DNA from: JBNKFV01 sp050290265
GTDB taxonomy: Bacteria > Pseudomonadota > Gammaproteobacteria > Pseudomonadales > Cellvibrionaceae
Assembly (NCBI GenBank): GCA_050290265.1
Contig: JBNKHI010000009.1
Span: 18,845-82,844, forward strand
Direction: 5' to 3'
Length of the DNA stretch: 64,000 nt
In this document: positions 17,012-26,235 of the stretch, in pieces
Numbering within the stretch: position 1 is the stretch's first letter
How the letters are laid out: each line of letters begins with the position of its first letter
Program-made: the position numbers and the translations under genes
The notes under the pieces: model-generated
Database searches by the model: none
What the model was told of the DNA's origin: nothing
The model's input: only the letters and a program-made list of their open reading frames with translations

Positions 17012-17857
17012 TTACTCTTCTACGTTCTCAAGTAGCAACACACCTGAACCTGTATTGGATATTGGTGCATGGTAGTGTTTTTGCAGACACTTAACTTTTT
17101 CAGTCATAGCGCCACGCATTACCATCCACATGATGGTTTCAATGCCCTCAGTACCTGCGCGCTCAATGATGTAATCATTACTTAAGCTGGCAAACCATTC
17201 GGGGTTGTTGATAATGCTTTCCATACACTCAAGATCAAAATCTACATCAATCAGGCCAGCACGTTCGCCTTGTAATTGATGAGACATACCACCGGTACCC
17301 GCAATAACCACTTTCATGTCTTCAGGGTAGGATTCAATGGCCTTTTTCAGTGCTTTACCTAGCTTGTAGCAGCGTTGGGCAGTTGGTACTGGGTGCTGAA
17401 CTGTATTTACTACCAATGGAATGGTGGTAATTGGCCAGACGTCGTGATCGCCGAACAATACGCGAACAGGGTTCACAAAGCCGTGGTCTACCAGCAGCTC
17501 CTGACAAGTACACATATCAAACTCTTGCTCGATCAGCGACTCGGCTAGGTGCCAGGAAAACTGCGCGTCACCTTTAAATGGTGGTTGCGGCTTGAGTCCC
17601 CAGCCTTCGTCGGCATTTTCATACACGTCGGCACAGCCGATAGCAAAGGTAGGTACTTTGTCGAGGAAGAAATTAAGGCCGTGGTCATTGTAAACAATGA
17701 TCATCACGTCCGGTTTAACATCGTCTAGCCACTTCTTCACCGGCTCATAGCCGTCAAAGAAACGCTTCCAGTAATGTTCCTGGGTGAGGCCCTGAGAAAT
17801 GGCATTGCCAATTGCCGGGATATGTGAGGTGGTAATACCACCAACAATTTTAGCCAT
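17012..17857 (-). CDS. ligB: Protocatechuate 4,5-dioxygenase beta subunit (LigB-type extradiol dioxygenase)
   Basis: Catalytic subunit of a class III extradiol dioxygenase that opens the catechol ring between C4 and C5; 281 residues. Expected Fe(II) ligands by alignment with Sphingobium LigB are His12 (TTSHIP), His59 (VYNDHG) and Glu240 (EGIETIMW); His193 in GTGGMSHQLQG is the catalytic base. It overlaps ligA by 8 bases. Substrate could be protocatechuate, or a related catechol acid such as gallate or 3-O-methylgallate. Separate alpha and beta genes favour the protocatechuate type over the fused gallate enzymes. No ligC, ligI, ligJ or ligK lies nearby. Confidence 0.92.
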   Translation of the reverse strand: MAKIVGGITTSHIPAIGNAISQGLTQEHYWKRFFDGYEPVKKWLDDVKPDVMIIVYNDHGLNFFLDKVPTFAIGCADVYENADEGWGLKPQPPFKGDAQFSWHLAESLIEQEFDMCTCQELLVDHGFVNPVRVLFGDHDVWPITTIPLVVNTVQHPVPTAQRCYKLGKALKKAIESYPEDMKVVIAGTGGMSHQLQGERAGLIDVDFDLECMESIINNPEWFASLSNDYIIERAGTEGIETIMWMVMRGAMTEKVKCLQKHYHAPISNTGSGVLLLENVEE

Positions 17858-18251
17858 TCCAGTAACCTCCTTCTTCGTTTAAGCGTTCTTCTAAGCCATC
17901 GCGTTTGGCCAGCAGTTTGGCCATAAATTCTTCTGTTGTAATACCCTGAAACTGTGCGCCTGCGTCCTGCACAGATACGCCGCGAGGAATCGCCATCTTG
18001 GCCATGTAGTAAATATTGGCGCCAGCACGCAACATGCCTAGAAAGTCATTGTTGAGGAAATATTGTTTATGCTCTTCTGGCAGATTGAACTTGTCGCAAT
18101 AAGCCGCAGGGTCTGCGTCGTATTCAGCGCGATTTTCTTCCTTGTTGAAAGAAAACAGGATCTTGTTCATGGCATATGCACTATGGGCATGCTTGCCATC
18201 GAACACATAGGTTCCAGGTAGTTCATCGTACTTATGTTTTTTCCAAACCAT
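17850..18251 (-). CDS. ligA: Protocatechuate 4,5-dioxygenase alpha subunit (LigA)
   Basis: A 133-residue helical lid subunit that closes the LigB active site. Typical motifs are LPGTYVFDGKHAHSAYAMNK near the N terminus and FNLPEEHKQYFLNNDFLGMLRAGANIYYMAKMA. In this family the lid contributes residues to binding the substrate carboxylate. It is the first gene of the two-gene ligAB unit; ATG 18251 follows a GGGGGTT-like purine-rich stretch. Two TGGATCCA operators lie 90 and 152 bases upstream, shared with the GntR/MTHFR region 5 kb away, so ligAB is probably in the same regulon as the O-demethylase genes. Confidence 0.92.
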   Translation of the reverse strand: MVWKKHKYDELPGTYVFDGKHAHSAYAMNKILFSFNKEENRAEYDADPAAYCDKFNLPEEHKQYFLNNDFLGMLRAGANIYYMAKMAIPRGVSVQDAGAQFQGITTEEFMAKLLAKRDGLEERLNEEGGYWNG

Positions 18252-18717
18252 GCTAACCCCCTTAATTCGGTGTTATTGCAATAAAACGGATCAAGTCAGC
18301 CGACCAGACTACCGTTGTGGTGAATTTTGGTCAATCACTATGGATCCATTTATTGAAAAAGTAGCCAGTAAACTCAAAAAATAGAGGTTTTTGGTACTTA
18401 AGTGGATCCATATCTGTGATTTTGTTGGTTATTAGCCCCATTTGGCGGGTATTTAAGTATAGCCTCTGATGCAGTTTTTCGTACTGGGTATGGTTTTAAT
18501 TGCCATGATAAAGCGATGCTTTCCTGAGCTATTCTGGTGAGGTAGTGTTTGCGTTATTTGTCGTTAAGCTATAAAAAACAGCTACACTTATTTCGAAGTT
18601 TCAGGTGCCAGCGAAAGTTGACGGTCTTTGGACGACATGAGACCCGAATTCAGTGTCCTGATCGGCAAATAGTGAACAATTGCATAATAACCTTGGGAAT
18701 AATGAGTTGGTGCCACG
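18252..18717. promoter_or_regulatory. ligA upstream region with two TGGATCCA operators
   Basis: 466 bases between divergent ligA and the sensor kinase gene. Perfect TGGATCCA octamers lie at 18341-18348 and 18403-18410, 55 bases apart. The remainder, 18411-18717, shows no other strong repeat and should hold the kinase promoter. Confidence 0.72.
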
Positions 18718-21700
18718 TTGAGTGTTTCTAAAAAATCAGAGTTACAGCTTGATCAGCTTGAGCGCCTAGGACGCTCGGTTAATCTAATTCATAGTCCTTA
18801 CAGTGCCTGGATTGTATTGAGTGCGTCGGTAATTTTAACGATAGCCGCTTATATCGTTGCTTCCCAACAGGTTGCAGCACGTGCAGAGGAGCGATTCACA
18901 TACCGCGCTACAGAAATTGCGCATGCGATAGAAGAGCGTATGGCGCATTACGAACAAACCTTACGTGGAAGTGCGGCATTGTTTAACGCATCGTCAAAAG
19001 TCACCAGAGAAGAGTGGGCTGACTACGTCAGTTCCCTTGACTTAAATACCAATTTACCCGGCATTCAAGGCCTCGGTTATGCGGTACCGGTTGCTGCAGA
19101 AAATAAAGATGAATTTGAAGCTGGTGTACAAGCGGAGGGGTTTCCTGATTTTCATATTTCACCGCCGGGTGCCCGCGCTACTTATAGTGCTATTTTGTAT
19201 TTAGAGCCTTTTGACTGGCGCAACCAGCGCGCGTTCGGTTTTGACATGTGGAGTAATGCTATGCGCCGGGAGGCGATGCAGCGTGCTAGAGATAGTGGTG
19301 ATGCGGCAACCTCAGGAGTCATTACCCTGGTGCAAGAGACCGATAAAGATACCCAAAAGGGCTTCCTTACATACTTCCCTATTTATCGTGGGGGGGCTAC
19401 TCCGGTCAGTCTGCAGGATCGACAAACGCAATTTATAGGTTGGGTTTACGCTGCTTTTCGCGCGGGAAATTTGATGCAAGGCATTCTGGGTGATGCCGAT
19501 GATAGTTTGCGTTTTGCTATTTATGATGGTTCTGAGATTGTTTCTTCTGCATTAATATTCAGCTCTGCCTCGGCACCGAGTACTGCGGAGTATGAAAGCA
19601 GTAAAAGTTTGTTTTCTACAACGATGAACCTGGTGGTCCAGGGCAGACCGTGGACTATCGGATTTGCCAGTAATGAGAACATTGTTGACCCGCGTGAAGC
19701 GGCGTTGCCCCGGTATGTTCTGATAGCCGGGATTGTTGTTGAGTGTTTGTTGTTTTACGTCGTTATGACACTGCACTTTTTGAACCGGCGCGCGCGTAAG
19801 CTTGCCAACGATATGTTTGTACAGCACCGGGATGCGAAAGCGGAACTGCAGCGCCAGTTTAAGCGTGTTGAATACAAAGCCAAGGAGGCAGATGCCTTTT
19901 TTCAATTGGCCCCTGAAGCTTTCCTTATTGTTGATTCAAAAGGGCACATTGTGGGTGCCAACAAGGCGGCAGAGGTGGTGTTTGGTTATGCGGAAGGTGA
20001 GCTGGAGACTTTAGACGTAGATGATCTGGTCCCGCTAGAATCCAAAGGCAAGCATAAAGAGCATATACGTCAGTATTTTTCAGCGCCACACAAAGCTTTG
20101 ATGAGAGATGGAGAAGCTTTTCAGGCAACAAAGAAAAATGGTGACAGTGTTGCCGTTAATATCAATCTGGTACCGATCACGCGCAATGACGGCGAGTTTG
20201 TTGTCGCAGCTATTCGAGATGTCAGCGTCCAGAAGAAAATAGAAGAAAACCTGTTGTCCGCTAAGCAAAATGCAGAGCAGGCGAACAAGTCAAAATCCGA
20301 ATTTCTGGCCAATATGAGTCATGAAATTCGCACGCCATTAAACGCGGTGATTGGAACTGTTCAGTTATTAGAGAAAACATCGCTAACGCAGGAACAATCG
20401 AAATATCTGGGTATGATTGGGCATGCCGGTAAGTCCTTGCTGATGATTGTGAATGATATTTTGGACTTGTCGAAAATTGAAGCCGGCCAAATGCTAATTG
20501 AGAATGAGCCGTTTTATCTCAGTGATGTGGTTGAGCATGTGGCGGCTATTATGTCGGTCACTGCACAAGGCAAGGGGTTGGAATTAGTTATTGTTTGCGA
20601 TCCTACTGTGCCAGACTATATTCAAGGTGACGCATTCAGGTTGCAACAAATATTGATAAATCTGGTGTCTAATGCCATTAAATTTACCCACACAGGTTAT
20701 GTTCATGTTTATCTTTCGCTAGTGCTGGATCATAACGGCCTGTCCATATTAACGGCGTGTGTTAAAGACAGCGGCATTGGCATTTCTCCTGAGCAGCAAG
20801 AACAGTTGTTCTCTGCATTTTCGCAGGCGGACACCTCCATCACGCGACGTTTTGGGGGGACTGGCTTGGGACTGGTAATCTCCAGTAAATTGTTAACCCT
20901 AATGGGTGGTCAAATTACCTTAAAAAGCCAGTCAGGGGTTGGTACTGAATTTACTGCAAGTATGCCTATCGGTATTTTACCTTCGGAGCCGGAACGGCAG
21001 GAGCGTGAGAGCAAAACTTCTTTACGTGTACTGCTAATGTCAAAAAGTTCAGCAGTGAAGCAAAGTCTGCAATATATTTGTCAGAGCTTAAGGTGGCATT
21101 TGGATTGTGTGAGTGATTTAACAGAGGCAATTGGTTACTTGCAAGGAAACCGTAAACCTTATGATCGTATAGTTGTTATTGACGCGTTACCTCCCAGTAA
21201 CGGTGATGCGGCGAAATATTTTAATGAAGTTGTTACTGATCAGTCCTTATCGGTATATCGTGCTTTTTCGGGTGACGCTGGCCCAGCTAGCCTCGAGCAA
21301 GATGTAGTCAATACTGGTATGCTCCGCGTGCCAATCACTACAACAAGTCTGCGTACAGAGTTGCTGCTGAAAAATGAAATGACAGCACAGGTTGCTGAGC
21401 CACAAATTCAGGAATCTATGCCGTTGGCTGGCGCTAACATTCTTCTGGTCGAGGACAATGAGTTTAATCAGACTATAGCTTGTGATTTGTTGTCGGATTT
21501 TGGGGCAACTGTCGATGTGGCCGAAAATGGGCTAGAGGCGTTAGAAAAACTGAATTCGTCGGCGAACTACGCGTTGATATTGATGGACGTGCAGATGCCG
21601 GAAATGGACGGGCTTACCGCGACGAAAAAAATTCGTGAAACCTTAGGCTTGTCCTTACCTATTATTGCTATGTCAGCTGGCGTGATGGCCGAAGAGAAGC

Positions 21701-22203
21701 GCGTTTGTTTTGATGTTGGTATGGATGATTTTCTGCCGAAGCCTATTGATGCAGAGCAAATCCAGCAGACATTAAGCAAGTACTACAGCCCTCCTAATGG
21801 GCGAGCTGCTTTGTCGGATTCGAACGCTGGCGAGGAAGCGCTTGCGTCAGGAGAATACTTTGATAGCGCAAGGCTGGAGCGTTTAATAAATGGTAAGGCG
21901 GAGAGGCTGGAAAAAATTAGAGAATCCTTGCAGCGCCTAATCAATGAAGAACGGTATGCCATACAAAATGGCCGTAGCGCGTTACAGCAGGGTGATGAAA
22001 CACAGGCAAAATTTATTTTTCATGCCTTGAAAGGTGTTGTTTCCAACTATGGTGCGGAAGCGCTTTCGGCATCAATAAGGAATTTAGAAATGGCTCTTGC
22101 GCAAGGGGAGCCGTCTACTCGGTTAGAACCGCTGCTTTCACAAATAGAGTTGGATTTTGAAAGATTTCTTGAGGCTGCCCAGAATTGGCTGCGGGTAAGT
22201 TGA
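18718..22203 (+). CDS. CHASE-PAS hybrid sensor histidine kinase with receiver and Hpt domains
   Basis: A 1161-residue inner-membrane signalling protein. Order: TM helix (about 28-50); periplasmic CHASE domain (about 75-300); TM helix (about 325-350); PAS (about 390-505); HisKA with His535 in MSHEIRTPLNAV; HATPase with DSGIGISPEQQ and GGTGLGL; a degenerate receiver (about 765-885) lacking the acidic pair; a true receiver with phospho-acceptor Asp957 (ILMDVQMPEMDG); and a C-terminal Hpt with His1102 (FHALKG). The start appears to be TTG 18718, since the frame closes at 18703 and no ATG lies near. No output response regulator is adjacent. A four-gene signalling operon starts 86 bases downstream. 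Confidence 0.92.
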   Translation: MSVSKKSELQLDQLERLGRSVNLIHSPYSAWIVLSASVILTIAAYIVASQQVAARAEERFTYRATEIAHAIEERMAHYEQTLRGSAALFNASSKVTREEWADYVSSLDLNTNLPGIQGLGYAVPVAAENKDEFEAGVQAEGFPDFHISPPGARATYSAILYLEPFDWRNQRAFGFDMWSNAMRREAMQRARDSGDAATSGVITLVQETDKDTQKGFLTYFPIYRGGATPVSLQDRQTQFIGWVYAAFRAGNLMQGILGDADDSLRFAIYDGSEIVSSALIFSSASAPSTAEYESSKSLFSTTMNLVVQGRPWTIGFASNENIVDPREAALPRYVLIAGIVVECLLFYVVMTLHFLNRRARKLANDMFVQHRDAKAELQRQFKRVEYKAKEADAFFQLAPEAFLIVDSKGHIVGANKAAEVVFGYAEGELETLDVDDLVPLESKGKHKEHIRQYFSAPHKALMRDGEAFQATKKNGDSVAVNINLVPITRNDGEFVVAAIRDVSVQKKIEENLLSAKQNAEQANKSKSEFLANMSHEIRTPLNAVIGTVQLLEKTSLTQEQSKYLGMIGHAGKSLLMIVNDILDLSKIEAGQMLIENEPFYLSDVVEHVAAIMSVTAQGKGLELVIVCDPTVPDYIQGDAFRLQQILINLVSNAIKFTHTGYVHVYLSLVLDHNGLSILTACVKDSGIGISPEQQEQLFSAFSQADTSITRRFGGTGLGLVISSKLLTLMGGQITLKSQSGVGTEFTASMPIGILPSEPERQERESKTSLRVLLMSKSSAVKQSLQYICQSLRWHLDCVSDLTEAIGYLQGNRKPYDRIVVIDALPPSNGDAAKYFNEVVTDQSLSVYRAFSGDAGPASLEQDVVNTGMLRVPITTTSLRTELLLKNEMTAQVAEPQIQESMPLAGANILLVEDNEFNQTIACDLLSDFGATVDVAENGLEALEKLNSSANYALILMDVQMPEMDGLTATKKIRETLGLSLPIIAMSAGVMAEEKRVCFDVGMDDFLPKPIDAEQIQQTLSKYYSPPNGRAALSDSNAGEEALASGEYFDSARLERLINGKAERLEKIRESLQRLINEERYAIQNGRSALQQGDETQAKFIFHALKGVVSNYGAEALSASIRNLEMALAQGEPSTRLEPLLSQIELDFERFLEAAQNWLRVS

Positions 22204-22289
22204 GTGCGTTTTGAGACCTGAAGAGTAAATTTCTAAAGCTGATAAGTTTCACGTCTCTAAAATGTTTCTTAATTGAAGGTGGATGTAAT

Positions 22290-22946
22290 TTGTTTTATCA
22301 ATATTGTAAATTGCTGTGGCTCGCGCTTTTAATCGTCGGTACTGCTAGCGTTTCAGCAATGGATATACATGTACTTGATGCTAATGGCGCACCGCTAATG
22401 AATGCTGTTGTGGTGATAGAGGCTCCCCTGGTAGAACCAGAAAATGAAATTGCTGTAATGGACCAGGTCGATCAGCAGTTTGAGCCCACAGTGTTAGTGG
22501 TCAAGAAAGGGCAGTTGGTAGATTTTCCCAATAGCGATCATATTCGCCACCATGTTTATTCGTTTTCCCGGGCAAAAAGATTTGAGATAAAACTTTACGC
22601 AGGTGTCCCGGAAGCCCCTTTACTATTTGATCAGTCGGGGCTGGTGGTTTTGGGCTGTAATATACATGACAATATGTTGGGCTACATATATGTGGCTGAC
22701 ACACCTTACGTGGGAAAAACCAACCAGAATGGTAGCGTCACTATCGCTGTGGCGCCAAGCCTGACCGTGGAGCGTATTACTGTTTGGCACCCTTGGCTCA
22801 ATACACCTGAGAGCAAAGGTGTGATACTCAACTTACCGGCAATGGATGAGCAGAAGCGCTATGTTGTTAGCCTTCCAGTTTCCCAGCCTGAACCGAAACG
22901 CTCCAACAATACTTTTGGTGAGCGATTTAATATCAATGGCAACTAA
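22290..22946 (+). CDS. Periplasmic cupredoxin-like protein ('methylamine utilization protein' type)
   Basis: A 218-residue exported protein with a signal peptide (LLWLALLIVGTASVSA). The mature domain is plastocyanin/cupredoxin-like. Candidate copper ligands are His84, His87 or His88 (NSDHIRHHVYSF) and Cys123, His126, Met129 in VLGCNIHDNMLGY, the type 1 copper pattern. Such proteins are often labelled methylamine utilization proteins, but no mau genes are present. The start is TTG 22290 with GAAGGTGG upstream. It overlaps the next gene by 11 bases. Copper-based electron transfer or ligand sensing in the periplasm, feeding the adjoining c-di-GMP protein, is inference. Confidence 0.8.
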   Translation: MFYQYCKLLWLALLIVGTASVSAMDIHVLDANGAPLMNAVVVIEAPLVEPENEIAVMDQVDQQFEPTVLVVKKGQLVDFPNSDHIRHHVYSFSRAKRFEIKLYAGVPEAPLLFDQSGLVVLGCNIHDNMLGYIYVADTPYVGKTNQNGSVTIAVAPSLTVERITVWHPWLNTPESKGVILNLPAMDEQKRYVVSLPVSQPEPKRSNNTFGERFNINGN

Positions 22947-25254
22947 ATCCCTACAACGGCATTTACTGGGCTTAATCAGTGTCATGCTCCTGGTTATCTC
23001 GGCCTCTATTGTACTAGCAGTTTGGGTGTCGGGTGATCACTATGTGCGAGCGAAGGTTAATGATGACCTGGATATTGGTGTCAGTATTCTTAATCGGTTG
23101 TTAGTGACGCGTGAAGAACAACTACAAAATTCCGCTGAGGTGTTGACGGCAGACTTTGGTTTTAAACAAGCCGTGGTGTCTAACGATCCAGCCACCATTA
23201 AAAGCGCTCTTATGAATCAAAGCCAGCGTATCGATGCTGACTTGATGGCAATGGTTGCTATGTCTGGTGGCGTTCAGGCTTCTACCAATTCCGCATTAAC
23301 TTCACAGCAACCTTTTCCTGTGCCGGAGTTATTAAGACAGGTCAATGTCCGTGGTGTTGTGGCGACTTTTATAGAATTAAAAAGTGAAATTTTTCAAATT
23401 ATTATGCTGCCCGTTAAGGCACCCTTGCCGGTAGGTATCGCTGTTATTGGGTTTCGCGTCAATAAAAATCTAGCCGATGAGCTGAAACAAATTACTCTGC
23501 TGGATGTCACTTTTTCAACAGATGGTGGCGTGTCTGTACCGTTGGTGTCTACCTTGCCCCCTGATAAAGCGAGGTCAGTTATTGAATGTAGCCATTCAGT
23601 GCATGATTCGACTATGGCTATGTTTCAGCGCGAAGAGTTTATTGTTCGTGTATCGCCGTTGCCATCTTCTGAAAAGCTGAGTGTCTACTTGTCATCTTCC
23701 TTGGATCAGTCTTACCAGAGTTTTGACGAATTACAGATAAATATTTTAGTGATTACCTTATTGGCAATTTGTTTATCATTAATCGGTGCTGTTTTATTTT
23801 CTCGTAGCTTGAGTAACCCATTGAAGTACTTGGCTGACTTCGCTCGAAAAGTAGCAGCGGGCACGTACGAGAAAGATGTACAGGTACACTCCCGTGTTGA
23901 CGAGATTAGTGACCTAACCTTTGCTTTTAATAAAATGCAGTCCGATTTGAGTGATCGGGAAGCGAGTATTCGTTTTCAGGCAAATCATGACCCATTAACC
24001 GGCTTGATCAATCGACGTTTTGCGGTTGAGCAATTAGATCGAATTCTGTCGAGTTCACAATCAAATGAGATTTTTATTTGTGTTATTAACGTTCTGGGCT
24101 TTCGGAGTATCAATGACACGTTTGGGCATCATATTGGTGACTTAACCTTAAAAGAAGTTGCTGCTCGAATTAACAGGATACACGATGTTGATCTGACGGC
24201 GCGTTTAGTGGGCAATGAGTTTTTACTCGTCATGAAGCGTCCGGTGCACGCAGATATTGTATTGATGGATGCTTTAATGCTATTGCAGGGGTCCTATGAG
24301 ATTGGTGATTTGGATGTTTCGCTAAGCTTTTGCATGGGTGTGGCAATTTTTCCTGCGGATGCTGATGATGCCAATACCTTGCTGCAGCGCGCAAGTATAG
24401 CGCTGGACGCGGGGCGAAAAACACAGCAGTCCATAACTTACTTCTATGCGGATTTGGAGCAGAAATATCGTAAGCGTCTAACCTTGTCCAGAGATCTTAA
24501 GTTGGCATTAATATCCAATGATGGCCAGTTGAGTATGTACTATCAACCCAAAGTGTCGGGTAAAAACTTAACTGCTGGAAAGTTTGAAGCGTTGATGCGT
24601 TGGACGCATCCTGAGGAGGGTTTTATTTCTCCTGACTTTTTTATCGCGCTCGCTGAGCAGTCCGGGCTTATCAATGATTTGACAAACTGGGTTGTTACCT
24701 CTGTTATCAAACAGATAAAACAATGGCGTGATGAAAATGTTGAAATTGAAGTGGCTGTGAACCTTTCAGCGCAGGACTTACAGAGACCACAGCTCCTGGC
24801 TAAAGTAAACTCGCAATTAAAAGACTTTGATGTGCCACCAAAGCTGATTTCGTTTGAAATTACCGAAAGTGAGGTTATGCGAGATCCCGAGAAAGCCGTT
24901 GCACTGCTAGATCAGTTTCGGTTGCATGGGTTTGACCTGGCTATCGATGATTTTGGTACCGGGTATTCTTCATTGGCACAATTGAAAAATATTCCCGTCA
25001 CCGAACTCAAAATCGATCGGGCATTTATTATGAATTTAACCACACTAAAAGAAGATCAAATTATTGTGCGGTCAACTCTCGATCTGGCAAGTAGTTTTAA
25101 TTTGAGTGTTGTTGCTGAAGGTGTGGAAGATGAGGAGACCGGCAACCTTCTGCGCGAGTGGGGGGTGGACTGGCTGCAGGGCTATTTTTATGGCAGGCCA
25201 ATGCCGGGGACTGATGTGCTGGAGTGGATGGCTCAATATAACGCAGGAAAATAA
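22936..25254 (+). CDS. Membrane GGDEF-EAL protein, probable c-di-GMP phosphodiesterase
   Basis: About 772 residues. TM helix (about 10-30), a periplasmic sensor region (about 35-255), a second TM (about 265-285), HAMP (about 290-340), GGDEF and EAL domains. The GGDEF site reads VGNEF (residues 425-429), so cyclase activity is probably lost. The EAL domain looks complete: EALMRW (Glu551), NLSAQDL, ITESEVM, IDDFGTG, LKIDRAF, AEGVEDEE and LQGYFYGRP. ATG 22936 is chosen; the longer frame from 22846 would run through the cupredoxin gene. It likely hydrolyses c-di-GMP in response to a periplasmic signal, perhaps passed on by the cupredoxin and globin partners. Confidence 0.88.
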   Translation: MATKSLQRHLLGLISVMLLVISASIVLAVWVSGDHYVRAKVNDDLDIGVSILNRLLVTREEQLQNSAEVLTADFGFKQAVVSNDPATIKSALMNQSQRIDADLMAMVAMSGGVQASTNSALTSQQPFPVPELLRQVNVRGVVATFIELKSEIFQIIMLPVKAPLPVGIAVIGFRVNKNLADELKQITLLDVTFSTDGGVSVPLVSTLPPDKARSVIECSHSVHDSTMAMFQREEFIVRVSPLPSSEKLSVYLSSSLDQSYQSFDELQINILVITLLAICLSLIGAVLFSRSLSNPLKYLADFARKVAAGTYEKDVQVHSRVDEISDLTFAFNKMQSDLSDREASIRFQANHDPLTGLINRRFAVEQLDRILSSSQSNEIFICVINVLGFRSINDTFGHHIGDLTLKEVAARINRIHDVDLTARLVGNEFLLVMKRPVHADIVLMDALMLLQGSYEIGDLDVSLSFCMGVAIFPADADDANTLLQRASIALDAGRKTQQSITYFYADLEQKYRKRLTLSRDLKLALISNDGQLSMYYQPKVSGKNLTAGKFEALMRWTHPEEGFISPDFFIALAEQSGLINDLTNWVVTSVIKQIKQWRDENVEIEVAVNLSAQDLQRPQLLAKVNSQLKDFDVPPKLISFEITESEVMRDPEKAVALLDQFRLHGFDLAIDDFGTGYSSLAQLKNIPVTELKIDRAFIMNLTTLKEDQIIVRSTLDLASSFNLSVVAEGVEDEETGNLLREWGVDWLQGYFYGRPMPGTDVLEWMAQYNAGK

Positions 25255-25329
25255 TGGCGTTTTTTAGCGGCTTGGCGCTGGGTATTATTGAGTATAGTAG
25301 AGTTAGATTGAGTATCAGGATGTTATAAC

Positions 25330-26223
25330 GTGTTAGGCCTTAGTGTGAAAGTAGAAAGTAAGTCTAAAAATCATCGAGTAAGTAGGTATTGTCGGCCGTT
25401 CGTAATCATTGGCGTCTTGCTTGCACCATTCGTTTGGGCTGGATCAGGTAAGCTGCAAGAAACTGCGGGTGTTACGCAAATAGAAGGCTCTGCTGGTGGT
25501 GGCTTGGTGCCTTGGGCGATTCTGGCGGGCTACGACACCCGCAGTGAAGTTTCAGGTAGTGCGTTTATGACTCGGGTAACGGTTGATGATTATCGGTTAA
25601 CCAGTTATGGCGCAGCTGTCAGTTTGTATGACCGGGTTGAGCTGTCAGTAGCGCAGCAAACGTTTGACCTTCTCGATACACCTTACGAAATTAACCAAAA
25701 TATTATTGGTGCTAAAGTCAGGCTTTATGGCGATGTTATTTATTCCCATTTTCCTCAGGTTAGTTTGGGGCTACAGCATCGTAATTTACAAGACCGGGTT
25801 TTGGCCGATGCCTTGGGTGCTAAGCAATCCTCTGGCGGTACCGATATTTATCTTGCAGCTAGCAAGGCCCATCTCGGTGCATTGGCTGGCTATAATGCCT
25901 TTTGGAATATCACCTTGCGGGGGACTAAAGCGAATCAGTTTGGACTGCTAGGGTATGGTGGCGAAAATGATAATAGCTATCAGCTAATGACTGAGGCATC
26001 GCTGGGGGTTTTCTTGAGTCGACAATGGGTTGCGGGTATTGAGTACCGACAAAAGCCGGATAACATTCCGGGTTTAAAAGAAGAAAGCGCAAAAGATGTT
26101 TTCGTGGCGTATATCCCGAATAAAAAGTTTAACCTCACCGCAGCTTGGGTTGATCTTGGTACAATAGCGGGTGCGGATAGTCAAACAGGTGTCTATTTAT
26201 CATTAACCGGTTACTTGTGGTAA
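25330..26223 (+). CDS. DUF3034 family outer-membrane-like protein
   Basis: A 297-residue exported protein starting at GTG 25330. A hydrophobic segment at about 25-37 (FVIIGVLLAPFVWAG) acts as signal. The DUF3034 pattern follows: GVTQIEGSAGGGLVPWAILAGYDTRSEV, then DYRLTSYGAAVSLYDRVELSVAQQTFDL. Later sections alternate as beta strands and the protein ends in SLTGYLW, as for barrel proteins. Function unknown. In many proteobacteria DUF3034 genes sit beside the same cupredoxin and GGDEF-EAL genes as far as I recall, so it is likely a structural part of this signalling or respiration-linked unit. Confidence 0.82.
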   Translation: MLGLSVKVESKSKNHRVSRYCRPFVIIGVLLAPFVWAGSGKLQETAGVTQIEGSAGGGLVPWAILAGYDTRSEVSGSAFMTRVTVDDYRLTSYGAAVSLYDRVELSVAQQTFDLLDTPYEINQNIIGAKVRLYGDVIYSHFPQVSLGLQHRNLQDRVLADALGAKQSSGGTDIYLAASKAHLGALAGYNAFWNITLRGTKANQFGLLGYGGENDNSYQLMTEASLGVFLSRQWVAGIEYRQKPDNIPGLKEESAKDVFVAYIPNKKFNLTAAWVDLGTIAGADSQTGVYLSLTGYLW

Positions 26224-26235
26224 AGAGTATTCACT

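Noticed and set aside
12715..18410. GGATCC inside the octamers as restriction sites of a modification system
   Set aside because: The outer T and A are conserved too, and copies occur only in two promoter regions beside a GntR gene, so operators fit better. No restriction or methylase gene is present.
22290..22946. A real methylamine-utilisation (mau) locus
   Set aside because: No mauA/mauB or other mau genes are present; only the cupredoxin-like protein carries that traditional label.
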